A stretch of 37,000 nucleotides of DNA from an uncultured Ideonella sp. (GCA_946479475.1 CAMLGG010000016.1:1-37000), one strand, 5' to 3'; shown: positions 1 to 11,352, counted from the first letter of the stretch. A program made the numbers and translations. Notes: generated by a model from the letters alone, not told the origin.

Positions 1-407
1 GTGCGAAGCCAGTCCGGCCCCGGCATCGACTTGCCCGAGGGGAAGTCGACCCACACGGTGGTCGCGCCGCCTTCGGCGTAGACCACGCCCAGGTCGTCGG
101 TGCGCTCGAGCGTGATGAAGGTGTCGAAGCTCGAGCGGCCCAGGTTGGCCACGTAGTGCTTCGCCAGCACGCTGCCCGGGTACTCGAGCTGGCGAAGGAA
201 GTTGCAGAAGGCGTTGACGATGACCGGGCCCTGTCCCGTCGGATCCGGTGCGCCGCCCACCTCGTGCAGCCACTGCACGCGGATGATCTCGAGGTAGCGG
301 AAGTAGACGGTGTTGTTGACATGGCCCATCGCGTCCATGTCGCCCCAGCGGATGGGGATGACCATCTCGTAGGTCAGCTTCTTCTCGGCGGGCAGCTCGA
401 AGCGCAT
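1..407 (-). CDS. Acyl-CoA thioesterase, 4HBT/YbgC hotdog family (3' end cut by window edge)
   Basis: The 135 visible codons encode a hotdog-fold thioesterase of the 4-hydroxybenzoyl-CoA thioesterase/YbgC type, expected to hydrolyse acyl-CoA thioesters in the cytoplasm. The family signature WGDMDAMGHVNN lies at about residues 21-32, with the usual catalytic Asp at D25 and a following YFRYLE helix. The ATG at 405-407 places this motif at the normal distance from the N-terminus. The C-terminus lies beyond base 1. The gene starts 14 bp after the stop of the YceH-family gene, so the two are probably co-transcribed. The fold is clear, but the substrate cannot be read from the sequence. Confidence 0.85.
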   Translation of the reverse strand, partial: MRFELPAEKKLTYEMVIPIRWGDMDAMGHVNNTVYFRYLEIIRVQWLHEVGGAPDPTGQGPVIVNAFCNFLRQLEYPGSVLAKHYVANLGRSSFDTFITLERTDDLGVVYAEGGATTVWVDFPSGKSMPGPDWLR

Positions 408-421
408 CGGTGCTCTCTTGC

Positions 422-1075
422 TCAGCTCAATCCCAGCTCGCCCTTGACCGCGGCCAGTTCGGCACGCAGCTCGGCGAGTTCGCTTGCCAGCCGCGTCACC
501 TCGCTGCGCAGGGCCGCGAGCTCACCGGCCGAGACGCCGGCATCGCCGGCTGCGCCGGTGGCGCTCACCGCCGGCAGGACCGGCTCGCCGCACAGGAGGT
601 GCGCCCAACGCGCCTCGCGCTCACCCGGCGCGCGGGGCAGCTTGACGACGCGCGCCGGGGCCTTCTCGGCCAGCTCGTCGAGGAAGGCCTCGACGGAAGA
701 GATGTCCGCGAAGCGATGCAGCCGCTCGCAGTTCAGCCTCAGCTCGGCCGCCGTCTGCGGGCCGCGCAGCATCAGCACCGCCAGCAGCGCCACCGACTGG
801 CTCGGCACGCCCAGCACTCGGCCCATGTTGTGCTCGTAGCGGGCCACGCGGCTGCCGCTGACCGCGAACACCAGGTTCAGGTGCTTGAGGCTGTCCACCG
901 CCACCAGCAGGTCGGACTCGCTGGCCTCCATCACCGGCGCCCGTGCCGTCTTCTGGTTGCAGCCCGACTGCAGCGCGTTCAGCGACAGCGGATACGTGTC
1001 CGGCACCGTGTGCTGCTTCTCCACCAGCACACCCAGCACTCTAGCCTCCAACGGCGTCAACGGCCTTAGATCCAC
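422..1075 (-). CDS. YceH family protein (DUF480/UPF0502)
   Basis: A 217-residue protein with the YceH hallmark N-terminus, [16 protein letters not shown], then the [13 protein letters not shown] block and a second winged-helix region around residues 80-150. Family structures show tandem winged helices, but no biochemical role is established. The start is GTG at 1073-1075. No other start fits, because the conserved block begins only six residues in. The last ~40 residues (about 170-217) are rich in Ala, Glu and Leu and likely form a coiled coil, which resembles longer betaproteobacterial versions. The gene precedes the thioesterase by 14 bp. Confidence 0.88.
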   Translation of the reverse strand: MDLRPLTPLEARVLGVLVEKQHTVPDTYPLSLNALQSGCNQKTARAPVMEASESDLLVAVDSLKHLNLVFAVSGSRVARYEHNMGRVLGVPSQSVALLAVLMLRGPQTAAELRLNCERLHRFADISSVEAFLDELAEKAPARVVKLPRAPGEREARWAHLLCGEPVLPAVSATGAAGDAGVSAGELAALRSEVTRLASELAELRAELAAVKGELGLS

Positions 1076-1124
1076 AACGTCTCGCTTTCGGGCGCGCGAA
1101 GCCGCGCCCCATCAAGTGGCGTGC

Positions 1125-1226
1125 GCGGATCCGGCTTTGCCGGTCCGCTGCGCGAGCCCCAGGGCCACGAAGGGGCCCTCGAAGGGCCCCGGGGGGCAGC
1201 CCCCGGAAGGGGGCGTGGGGGCTCCA
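1125..1226. repeat. Three-hairpin GC-rich intergenic element, copy 1
   Basis: Between the SDR gene stop and the YceH start lie three consecutive inverted repeats. The first pairs 1125-1135 with 1139-1148 (10 bp, one bulged T, loop TTT). The second pairs 1172-1178 with 1184-1190 (GGGGCCC/GGGCCCC). The third pairs 1199-1204 with 1209-1214 (GCCCCC/GGGGGC). The final part, next to the SDR stop, matches the element at 9181-9240 in layout. It probably acts as a transcript 3' end or processing structure, as is common in Burkholderiales intergenic regions. That role is inferred. Confidence 0.55.
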
Positions 1227-2009
1227 CTACACGCCGAACCCATCGTCGGCCTGGAGGACGGCGCCGTTGATGAAGTGGCTCTCCTTGGCGCACAGCATCA
1301 GCAGCGCGAGGTCGAGGTCCTCCGGCTTGCCGATGCGCTTGCGCGGCATCATCTGCACCAGCTTCTGGCCGCCTTCGGTCTGCCAGTGGTGGTGGTTGAT
1401 CTCGGTGTCGATGTAGCCGGGGCAGATGCAGTTGACGTTGATGTCGTAGCGGCCCCATTCGAGCGCCATCGCCCGCGTCATGTGCACTACCGCGGCCTTG
1501 CTCATCGCATACACGCCGATCTGGCTCAGCACGCGCAGGCCCGCCATCGAGGCGATGTTGACGATGCGCCCGCCGGTGAAGGTGCCGGGCGCGGCGCCGC
1601 GGGCGCGGGCGACCATGCGCTTGCCCACCTCCTGCGCGACGAAGAAGGCGCCGCGAACGTTGGTGTCCATCACGTAGTCGAAGTCTTCCGGCGTCACGTC
1701 CAGCAGCTTCTGGGTGGTGCTCACGCCGGCGTTGTTGACCAGGATGTCCAGCGTGCCGACCTCGGTCTCGGCGTGCGCGACGCCGGCGCGGATGCTGACC
1801 GGGTCGCTCACGTCCATCGCGACGACGTGGGCATCGCCGCCCGCGCCCTCGATCTCGGCGCGCAAGGTCTTCAGGCGTTCGACGCGGCGGGCCGAAAGCA
1901 CCACCGCCGCACCGGCCTTGGCCAGCGTACGGGCGAACTGCGCGCCCAGGCCGCTCGAGGCGCCGGTGACCAGGGCCACTCGCCCGGAAAGGTCTATGTT
2001 GTAACTCAT
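1227..2009 (-). CDS. SDR family NAD(P)-dependent oxidoreductase
   Basis: A 260-residue classical short-chain dehydrogenase/reductase. The dinucleotide-binding TGASSGLG is at 15-22 and NNAG at 92-95. The catalytic tetrad is N117, S154, Y167 and K171 (YAMSK). The conserved PGYIDTEI stretch follows the active site. The ATG at 2007-2009 was chosen over an upstream in-frame start because it puts the first beta strand at the standard position. A pair of His-rich residues in INHHHW sits in the substrate loop. The substrate is not evident. The gene is divergent from the propeller diguanylate cyclase and followed by a hairpin element. Confidence 0.88.
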   Translation of the reverse strand: MSYNIDLSGRVALVTGASSGLGAQFARTLAKAGAAVVLSARRVERLKTLRAEIEGAGGDAHVVAMDVSDPVSIRAGVAHAETEVGTLDILVNNAGVSTTQKLLDVTPEDFDYVMDTNVRGAFFVAQEVGKRMVARARGAAPGTFTGGRIVNIASMAGLRVLSQIGVYAMSKAAVVHMTRAMALEWGRYDINVNCICPGYIDTEINHHHWQTEGGQKLVQMMPRKRIGKPEDLDLALLMLCAKESHFINGAVLQADDGFGV

Positions 2010-2184
2010 GGTGATCGCTCTTCGAGGGGGCATTCAGCGTAGCACGCGGCGATACCCTGGTCGAACGTCCCCGGGTTTCATGGCAGCATCGTGCCGCTCA
2101 TCGTCCGGGTTATCTATTCCCCACGTGCAGTTCCTCCACTCGCCGCCTCTTGCTGCAGCTTTCGTCGCACCGCCGCGGCGACGC

Positions 2185-5087
2185 ATGCGAGGCTTGTTCG
2201 TGCTGCTTGCCCTGCTGCTGTGCGCCGCGCTGCCTTGCGCAACGCGCGCCGAGCAGGCGCTCCTGCGGGGCTACGGGCAGCCTGAGGGCCTGGACAACCT
2301 GCTCGTCAGCAGCATCGCGCAGGACGGCGAAGGCTACCTCTGGGCCGGCACGGACAACGGCCTGTACCGCTTCGATGGCCTGCGCTTCCAGCGGGCCGCG
2401 ACCGACGAACTGTCCCATGTCGACATCGTGCTGCCCGACCCGCGCGGCGGCCTGTGGGTGGCCACCCCCGACGGGCTGTACCACTGGGAGGGCGGCACGC
2501 TGCAGAGCGTCGGCGCCCGTGGCCAGCATGCCCTGGCCGTCAACAACACCGGCAACATGGCCGCGGACCGCGAGGGAATCTTGTGGATCCTCGGCGACGA
2601 CCAGCTGTACGAAGTCCGGCGTTCCCCGGGCACGGCAGGGCCTGCCTGGCAGGTGCGGCAGGTGCTGCAGAAGCCGACCGCCGATGCAAAGGCCCAACGG
2701 CTGTTCAGCCTGGCCGTCACCCGCGACGGTTCGGTCTGGGTCGGCTGCGAGTACTCGTTGTGCCGGCTGGAGGGGGCGCAGCTGAAACCGTTGGCTGCAG
2801 GCACGGGGGCCCTCTCGCACCAGATCTGGAGCCGCCTGCTGGCCGCCCGCGACGGTTCGCTGTGGCTGCGCAGCGCCACCCACGTGGCGCGCTGGGCGCC
2901 GGGCGCCGAAGCACTGGCCGACATGGCCATGCCGGCATCGGCCGCCGGCGACCACGGCCCCAGCCATCCGCTGGCCGAGGATTCGCAAGGCAGGATCCTG
3001 ACTGCAGGCAACAGCGCGCTGGCCCGGCTGGATCCGGGCCGGCCCGGCTCTGCGTGGGAAGTGTTCGATCGCCGCCATGGCATGCCTGCCGGCGGCCGCT
3101 TCCTCACCCTCTTGTCCGACCGCGAAGGAGGCCTCTGGCTGAGCCGGGGTGGCAGCGGCCTTTGGCAATGGGTGGGCTACGGGCGATGGGAGCACTGGAC
3201 CGAGGCCGACGGCTTGCCGCACGACGTGGTGTGGCAGGCCGCCCGCGACGGCGAAGGCGTGTTGCACGCGGCCACCAATTCGGGCGTCGCGGTGTTCGAC
3301 CCACCCTCGCGTCGCTTCGGGACCAGTCCCGGCACGGCCGGCAAGAGAACCATGGCCCTGCGCGTCGACGCGGGCGGGCAGGTCTGGGCATCCGGCGTAG
3401 GCCAGGTGCTGCGGCGGCCGAATGCGCCGGGCAAGGCATTCGCCACCGCGGCCCGCAGCGAAGGCTGGAACGTCATGAACTCCAAGCTGCTGTCCCGGCA
3501 GGACGGGAGCTTGTGGTTCGCCGGCGACGAGGGGGTCGGATGGTGGCCGGCAGCTGCCGGCAAGCAGACGCTCCTGGGCGCGCCGGAGATCCTCGACAGC
3601 CTGGCCTCCGACCTGTGCACCATGCCGACGCAGGGCGGAGGCGAGGTGCTCTGGGTGTCGACCGGGAAGGGCCTGCTGCGAGGCGACGACGCCCGGACGC
3701 CGCGGCCCGCGCTGCCGGGTTCGTTCGCCAGCTGGCTTGCGGCCACGAGGGCGTCCTTTACGCATCGGACGAGCACGAGCACATCCTGCGCATCGACACC
3801 ACGGCATCGCCGCCGCGCAGCATCGACATCACGCCGCCGCTCCTGGCCCGGCGGCAGATCGTGGCCATGCTGACGGACCGGCGCGGCTGGCTGTGGGTCA
3901 ACACCGACGCCGGGGTGGCGGTGTGGAACGGCCGCCTCTGGCGCCTGCTGGACCAGACGCAAGGGCTGATCTGGAACGACACCTCCGGTGCCGGGCTGTT
4001 CGAGGACCGCGACGGCACGATGTGGATCAGCACCAGCCAGGGCCTTTCGCACCTGCTGGACCCCGAATCGGTGTTCGAGCCGACCCTGCCCGCCCTGCGT
4101 ATCCACAGCGTCGTGCAGGGCGGCCACCCTCGCCCGGCCCAGGGCCCGTTGCGCATGAAGTGGTCGCGCGCGGATGTCCTGGAGGTCGCAGTCGAGTCCC
4201 CCAGCTACCGCGACCGCCCCGGCCAGTCCTTCGAGCACCGCCTGGTCGGATTCGACGAGCGCTGGCAGCCCACCGGTGGGTCGGTCATCCGCTATGCCGG
4301 CCTGCCGGCAGGCAGCTACAGGCTGCAGGCGCGCCTCGTCGACCGGCAGCTCGGCCTGAGCAGCCCGGGCGTGGAGCTGCGCCTGGAGATCGAACCGCCC
4401 TGGTGGGAGACCTGGAGCTTCCGCCTGCTGTCGGCCGCGCTGCTCGCTGGACTCGCGTATGCGGGCCACCGCGGGCGCCTGCGGGCGGCCCGGCAGCGCG
4501 AGCACGAGCTGGCCGGCCTGGTGGCCGAGCGCACGCGCGAGCTCGAAGCGTCGCGTGAGGAGCTGCGCGAACGGGCAACCAAGGACGGCCTCACCGGTGC
4601 CTGGAATCGCCGCACCGTCCTGGAAATGCTCGAGCACGACGTCGAGCGCTGCGCCCGCGACGGGCAGCCGCTGACCGTCGTGCTGGCCGACATCGACCAC
4701 TTCAAGCGCATCAACGACGAGCTGGGCCATCCCGCGGGCGACGAGGTGCTGCGCCAGTTCGTCGCACGCCTGCGCGCAGTCGTGCGGCCCTACGACGCGG
4801 TGGGCCGCTACGGCGGCGAGGAGTTCGTCGTGCTGCTCCGGGGCCTTTGCATCGACCGGCCGGAAGACCGCGCCCGCGTCGAAGCCATCCGCGCCGCGAT
4901 CGCCGATGGCCCGATGATGCTCGGGCACGGCATGCTGCGCGACGTCACGAGTTCCTTCGGTGCCGCCTGCGCGCACGCCGATGCCCATGCGACCCCCGAG
5001 GATCTCATCCGGGTGGCCGACGAAGCGCTCTACCGCGCCAAGCGGGCCGGACGCAACCGGGTCGAATACGCCACCGTCGCGAAATAG
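2185..5087 (+). pseudogene. Periplasmic beta-propeller sensor diguanylate cyclase, disrupted by a frameshift near 3737
   Basis: Two frames join to give one ~967-residue protein. It has a signal peptide (MRGLFVLLALLLCAALPCATRA), many two-component-regulator propeller repeats (YLWAGTDNGLYRFDG type), a Y_Y_Y domain and a membrane helix around 4413-4460. A coiled coil and a GGDEF domain follow. The cyclase half looks active: DIDHFKRIND is near residue 836, GGEEF near 876-880, and the RPYD inhibitory site lies five residues before GGEEF. The first frame runs from ATG 2185 to a stop at 3873. Propeller homology leaves that frame at about 3735-3740 and resumes one base back, as if one base were lost from CTTTGC. 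No slippery heptamer is present, so this is a true mutation or an assembly error. The tail could restart at ATG 3867. Confidence 0.75.
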
Positions 5088-5095
5088 CACGGTCG

Positions 5096-5124
5096 TTCGA
5101 TTTCGATGGTCGGCCCGATAGAAT
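5096..5124 (+). promoter_or_regulatory. Sigma-70-like promoter for ETF-QO
   Basis: TTCGAT (5096-5101) and TAGAAT (5119-5124) are separated by 17 bp, about 40 nt before the ETF-QO ATG. The -10 box and the following CGCCCGC match the mdlA promoter at 11410-11422 exactly. Confidence 0.5.
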
Positions 5125-5163
5125 CGCCCGCGCCGTACCTCCAATCTCCCGAAAAGACAAACC

Positions 5164-6849
5164 ATGACCTCCCCTGAACTCCTCGCCCAATACGGTCCCC
5201 GCGAATCGATGGAATACGACGTGGTGATCGTCGGCGCGGGCCCTGCAGGCCTGGCCACGGCCATCCGCCTGAAGCAGGTCGCGGCCGACAAGGGCCAGGA
5301 GGTGAGCGTCGTGGTGCTCGAGAAGGGCTCCGAACCCGGCGCGCACATCCTCTCGGGCGCCGTGATGGATCCGCGGGCCATGAACGAACTGCTGCCGAAC
5401 TGGAAGGAGCTCGGCGCTCCGCTGAACCAGCCGGTCACCGGCGACGACATCCTGTTCCTCAGCGAGACCGGCTCGACCCGCACGCCCGACTGGCTGGTGC
5501 CGCGCAACCTGCACAACGAAGGCTGCTTCGTCGTCTCGCTTTCCAACGTCGTGAAGTGGATGGCCCAGCAGGCCGAGTCGCTCGGCGTGGAGATCTTCCC
5601 CGGCTTCGCCGCGGCCGAGGTGCTTTACGACGAGCAGGGGCGCGTCAAGGGTGTCGCCACCGGCGACATGGGCATAGGCAAGGACGGCCAGCCGCACGAA
5701 GGCTTCCAGCTCGGCATGGAGCTGCTGGGCAAGTACACCATCTTCGCCGAGGGCGCGCGGGGCCACCTGGGCAAGCAGCTCATCGCCAAGTACCAGCTCG
5801 ACAAGGGCAAGGACCCGCAGAGCTTCGCCATCGGCATCAAGGAGCTGTGGGAGATCCCGGCCGAGAAGGCGAAGCCGGGCCTCGTCGTGCACACCGCCGG
5901 CTGGCCGATGGTCGACGACACCTTCGGCGGCGGCTTTCTCTACCACCTGGAGGACAACAAGGTCACCCTCGGCTTCGTGATCGGCCTGGATTACCAGAAC
6001 CCGTACATGAGCCCCTTCGAGGAGATGCAGCGCTGGAAGACGCACCCCGCGATCCGCGCCCACATCGAAGGAGGCAAGCGCCTGGGCTACGGCGCGCGGG
6101 CTATCAACAACGGCACGCCCCAGGCCCTGCCCACCACCGTCTTCCCCGGCGGCGCCCTGGTCGGCTGCGATGCGGGCTACCTGAACGCGGCGCGCATCAA
6201 GGGCAGCCATGCGGCGATCAAGAGCGGCATGCTGTGTGCGGAGGCGCTGGCCGACGCGCTGTCGAGCGGCCGTTCGCACGACCTGCTTGCCGCCTACCCG
6301 GTGGCCTTCGAGCAGAGCTGGCTGAAGGAGGAGTTGAACCAGACGCGCAACTTCAAGCTCTGGTTCAAGAAGGGCAAGACCGTCGGCAACCTGATGACCG
6401 GCATCGAGCAGTGGCTGCTGCCCAAGCTCGGCGTGCAGACGCCGCCGTGGACGCTGCACGCGACCAAGCGCGACCACGAGTGCCTCAAGCCCGCGGCGGA
6501 TTGCCGGCCCATCGCCTATCCCAAGCCGGACGGCAAGCTGAGCTTCGACCGCCTGTCCTCGGTGTTCATCAGCAACACCAACCACGAGGAGAACCAGCCC
6601 TCGCACCTGACGCTGAAGAACGCCGGCATCCCGGTGCAGGTGAACCTGGCCAACTACGCGGGCCCCGAGAGCCGCTACTGCCCGGCGGGCGTCTACGAGT
6701 TCGTCAAGAACGACGACGGCAGCGACCGCCTGCAGATCAACGCGCAGAACTGCGTGCACTGCAAGACCTGCGACATCAAGGACCCGACCCAGAACATCGT
6801 GTGGGTCACGCCCGAGGGCGGCGGCGGGCCGAACTACGTCGGCATGTGA
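5164..6849 (+). CDS. Electron transfer flavoprotein-ubiquinone oxidoreductase (ETF-QO)
   Basis: A 561-residue homologue of mitochondrial ETFDH. It passes electrons from reduced ETF (fatty acid and amino acid oxidation) to membrane ubiquinone. The FAD-binding GAGPAG is at 24-29. The C-terminal 4Fe-4S site has C506, C530, C533 and C536, the last three in CVHCKTC. The protein ends with the family's PEGGGGPNYVGM. Length and both cofactor sites are complete. ATG 5164 is 76 bp after the cyclase stop and has its own promoter-like sequence, so it is likely monocistronic. No etfA or etfB is in the window. It converges with katG. Confidence 0.95.
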   Translation: MTSPELLAQYGPRESMEYDVVIVGAGPAGLATAIRLKQVAADKGQEVSVVVLEKGSEPGAHILSGAVMDPRAMNELLPNWKELGAPLNQPVTGDDILFLSETGSTRTPDWLVPRNLHNEGCFVVSLSNVVKWMAQQAESLGVEIFPGFAAAEVLYDEQGRVKGVATGDMGIGKDGQPHEGFQLGMELLGKYTIFAEGARGHLGKQLIAKYQLDKGKDPQSFAIGIKELWEIPAEKAKPGLVVHTAGWPMVDDTFGGGFLYHLEDNKVTLGFVIGLDYQNPYMSPFEEMQRWKTHPAIRAHIEGGKRLGYGARAINNGTPQALPTTVFPGGALVGCDAGYLNAARIKGSHAAIKSGMLCAEALADALSSGRSHDLLAAYPVAFEQSWLKEELNQTRNFKLWFKKGKTVGNLMTGIEQWLLPKLGVQTPPWTLHATKRDHECLKPAADCRPIAYPKPDGKLSFDRLSSVFISNTNHEENQPSHLTLKNAGIPVQVNLANYAGPESRYCPAGVYEFVKNDDGSDRLQINAQNCVHCKTCDIKDPTQNIVWVTPEGGGGPNYVGM

Positions 6850-6850
6850 A

Positions 6851-6874
6851 GCGGGACGGGGATCCCCCGTCCGC
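6851..6874. terminator. Bidirectional hairpin between ETF-QO and katG
   Basis: GGACGGGG (6854-6861) pairs with CCCCGTCC (6865-6872) around a 3-nt loop. GC at 6851-6852 pairs with GC at 6873-6874 past one bulged G. It fills most of the 31-bp gap between two convergent stop codons. There is no T tract, so it may block read-through or protect 3' ends rather than act as a classical intrinsic terminator. Confidence 0.65.
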
Positions 6875-6880
6875 ACTGCG

Positions 6881-9100
<2,220 letters not shown>

Positions 9101-9180
9101 TCAGAAGATACGTGGCGCCCCGGCGGCAGGCCATTCGTTTGTGCCAATGCCGACGATAGGAAGATTTCTCAGTCGTCGAC

Positions 9181-9240
9181 GGGCCGCTCCCAAGACGACT
9201 GATCCCGTCGGGGGACCGACGCCGAAGGCGGCGTAGGGGC
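9181..9240. repeat. GC-rich intergenic hairpin element, copy 2
   Basis: Lies 4 bp after the HtrA-like gene stop. ACGCCG (9219-9224) pairs with CGGCGT (9229-9234) around AAGG. On the minus strand both copies read GCCCC(C/T)ACGCC, then a 6-bp stem, then CCCCC. The stem bases differ between copies but stay paired, which suggests the structure is maintained. Confidence 0.55.
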
Positions 9241-9244
9241 CCAT

Positions 9245-10366
9245 TCACTCGCTGGCTTCGCCCAGCGTCACCGGGACCTTGCGCCGCTCGCCTGCACGCC
9301 ACACGGTCAGTGAAACCCGGTCGCCAGGCCGGAAGCGCTCCAGCGTGGAAAGCAGGTCGTCGAAATCCGCCACCGACTCCTCGTTGACGGCCGTGATCAC
9401 GTCGCCCGGCACCACCCGCCCATCGTTGCCCCGGCGGAAGGGCTGCAGGCCCGCTCGATCGGCCGCACCGCCGCGCGTGACGTTCACCAGCGCGACCCCG
9501 GGCGGCACTTCGAGCGCGCGAGCCAGCCCGGCGGAGGCGCTGCTGATGCCCAGTGCCGGACGGACGAAGCGGCCATCGCGGATCAGGCGCGGCACGATGC
9601 GGTTGACCTCGTCGACCGGGATGGCGAAGCCGATGCCCGAGCTGGCACCCGAGGGGCTGTAGATCGCGGTGTTCACGCCGATCAACCTGCCTGCCGAATC
9701 GAGGAGCGGGCCGCCGGAGTTGCCGGGATTGATGGCCGCGTCGGTCTGGATCACGCCGCGGATCCTGCGGCGCGTGACCGACTCGATCTCGCGGCCCAGG
9801 GCCGAGACGATGCCGGTGGTGAGGGTCTGGTCCAGGCCGAAGGGGTTGCCTATGGCGAAGACGCGCTGGCCGACGAGCAGGTCCTTGCTCGTGCCCAGGG
9901 GCAAGGGCGGCAGCCTGGCCTTGGGCAACGAGATCCTGAGCACCGCCAGGTCGCGGTCCGGAAAGGCGCCGACCAGTTCGGCGCGGTGGGTGCTCTGGTC
10001 GGCCAACGTCACCCGCGCGGCACTCGCGCCCTGGATGACGTGGAAGTTGGTGACGATGTGGCCCAGCTCGTCCCAGACGAAGCCGGTGCCGGTGCCGGCC
10101 GGCACCTGCTGCACGTCGAGCGAGAAGAAATCCCGCTGGACCGTCAGCGCGGTGATGTTGACGACCGAGGGCGAGGCCGCCTTGAAGACGGCGATGTTGT
10201 TCTGCTCGTCGGCCGAAAGGGGGCCTCGCGGCGTGATGGCGCGCCCGGTTGCCTCTGCCTTGGCGAAGGCCGGCGGGCCGAATGGTGCGACGGCGAGGGC
10301 ACAAAGAACCACCGCCGAGAAGCGGCGGCGGTTCAAGTCAGGCAACACTTCTCTCGGGGCACGCAT
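9245..10366 (-). CDS. HtrA/DegP-family serine protease (S1C) with one PDZ domain
   Basis: A 373-residue periplasmic trypsin-fold protease. The triad is H109 (TNFHV), D139 (DRDLAV) and S217 (GNSGGP), followed by one PDZ domain at about 265-365. The N-terminus has NRRRFS before a hydrophobic stretch ending in PPAFA, which looks like a Tat-type signal peptide. DegP itself has two PDZ domains, so this is closer to the DegS-like single-PDZ layout but without an obvious membrane anchor beyond the signal. The ATG is 10 bp after the second hsp20 stop. This suggests an envelope quality-control partner in a heat-shock operon. Confidence 0.92.
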   Translation of the reverse strand: MRAPREVLPDLNRRRFSAVVLCALAVAPFGPPAFAKAEATGRAITPRGPLSADEQNNIAVFKAASPSVVNITALTVQRDFFSLDVQQVPAGTGTGFVWDELGHIVTNFHVIQGASAARVTLADQSTHRAELVGAFPDRDLAVLRISLPKARLPPLPLGTSKDLLVGQRVFAIGNPFGLDQTLTTGIVSALGREIESVTRRRIRGVIQTDAAINPGNSGGPLLDSAGRLIGVNTAIYSPSGASSGIGFAIPVDEVNRIVPRLIRDGRFVRPALGISSASAGLARALEVPPGVALVNVTRGGAADRAGLQPFRRGNDGRVVPGDVITAVNEESVADFDDLLSTLERFRPGDRVSLTVWRAGERRKVPVTLGEASE

Positions 10367-10376
10367 GGCCCCGAGG

Positions 10377-10796
10377 TTACGCGACGTTGACGGTCACGCG
10401 GCGCGGCTGCGCATGCTCCAGCTTCGGGATGCGCAGGTTCAGCACGCCGTCCTTCAGGTTGGCCTCGATGTGGCTGGTGTCCAGCTCGCGGCTGAGCGTG
10501 AAGGCGCGGCGGAAGCGCGGCACGCGCAGCTCGACGTAGGCCGGCTGCAGGCCCTGCGGCGTGGCGGCGGCGACCGTGCCTTCGATGGTCAGCGTCTCGC
10601 CGTCGACCTTGATCTCGAGCTGGTCGCGCGGCACGCCGGGAAGGTCGGCCAGCAGCGTGATGCCGCGCTCGTCCTCCAGCACGTCCACGCGGGGGCGCAG
10701 GGCGCGCGTGTCGGCGGCGGTGTCGGCCGTGCCTTGGCGCTGCACGGCGGCAGCCTCACCGGTCTTCTGCAGTTCCTTGCGGGTGGTGTCGTTCAT
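10377..10796 (-). CDS. Hsp20/alpha-crystallin small heat-shock protein (second copy)
   Basis: A 139-residue small heat-shock chaperone that holds unfolding proteins in the cytoplasm. The alpha-crystallin domain spans about 38-135 and has the typical LADLPGVPRDQLEIKVDGETLTIEG start and GVLNLRIPK end (both shown only in part of the full domain). The ATG at 10794-10796 is preceded by AGGAG with good spacing; the open frame upstream of it is overlap with the neighbouring gene. The second member of the hsp20-hsp20-protease operon, it is 26 bp from the first. Its sequence is clearly divergent from the first copy, so this is not a recent tandem duplication. Confidence 0.93.
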   Translation of the reverse strand: MNDTTRKELQKTGEAAAVQRQGTADTAADTRALRPRVDVLEDERGITLLADLPGVPRDQLEIKVDGETLTIEGTVAAATPQGLQPAYVELRVPRFRRAFTLSRELDTSHIEANLKDGVLNLRIPKLEHAQPRRVTVNVA

Positions 10797-10822
10797 GGTT
10801 CGGATCTCCTGTTCGGCCAGGC

Positions 10823-11272
10823 TCACTGCACGGTGATGCGCTTGGGCTGCGCTTCTTCGCGGCGGGCGATGCTGACGTTGAGCACACCGTCGCGGTAGGT
10901 GGCATTCACACGGCCCGGATCGACGTCGTCGGGCAGGCTCAGGGCCCGCTTGAAGGGGCCGGTCGGCCGCTCGCGGGTATGGACGCTGGCGCGCTGTTCG
11001 CCGCCGACCTGCAAGGCCGGACGCTCGCCCGAGATCGTCAGCACGCCGCGGTCGATCACCACCTCGATCTTGGACGGGTCGATGCCGGGGACGAAGGCGT
11101 AGACCTCGACGCTGGACGGCGTCTGGCCGACGTTGATGGCGGGGAAGGCGCCGGGCGCCGCCGAGCGGATGCTGCTCGGGGATCCGGTGCCGAAGATGTC
11201 GTCGAGCTCGCGGCGCAGGCGGTCGAAATCGCCCCACGCGCCACCGGGGAAGCTCCAGAGGGATTCGTACAT
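10823..11272 (-). CDS. Hsp20/alpha-crystallin small heat-shock protein (first copy)
   Basis: A 149-residue small heat-shock protein. The N-terminal arm MYESLWSFPGG leads to the alpha-crystallin domain at about 45-149, which contains AFVPGIDPSKIEVVID and the C-terminal GVLNVSIARR. The ATG at 11270-11272 is set by AAAGGAG seven bases upstream. A TTG further up would place the Shine-Dalgarno inside the gene. It is the promoter-proximal gene of the operon, 80 bp from a sigma-32-type -10 box. The two Hsp20 proteins may form mixed oligomers, as reported for other bacterial pairs, but that is inference here. Confidence 0.94.
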   Translation of the reverse strand: MYESLWSFPGGAWGDFDRLRRELDDIFGTGSPSSIRSAAPGAFPAINVGQTPSSVEVYAFVPGIDPSKIEVVIDRGVLTISGERPALQVGGEQRASVHTRERPTGPFKRALSLPDDVDPGRVNATYRDGVLNVSIARREEAQPKRITVQ

Positions 11273-11352
11273 CGCGGTGCTCCTTTCCAAGGGTGAAAAC
11301 GCGGTGCCGGAGCCCCGTCCGGGGGCCTGTCCCGGCGCCGCATGCTCATCGA

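Noticed and set aside
3735..3745. Programmed -1 frameshifting in the propeller cyclase
   Set aside because: There is no X-XXY-YYZ heptamer or downstream pseudoknot-like repeat at the junction, so a mutation or assembly error is simpler.
3177..6876. Long antisense open frames across the cyclase and ETF-QO genes
   Set aside because: High GC with G/C at third positions removes stops on the opposite strand. The translations are low-complexity and lack any family motif.
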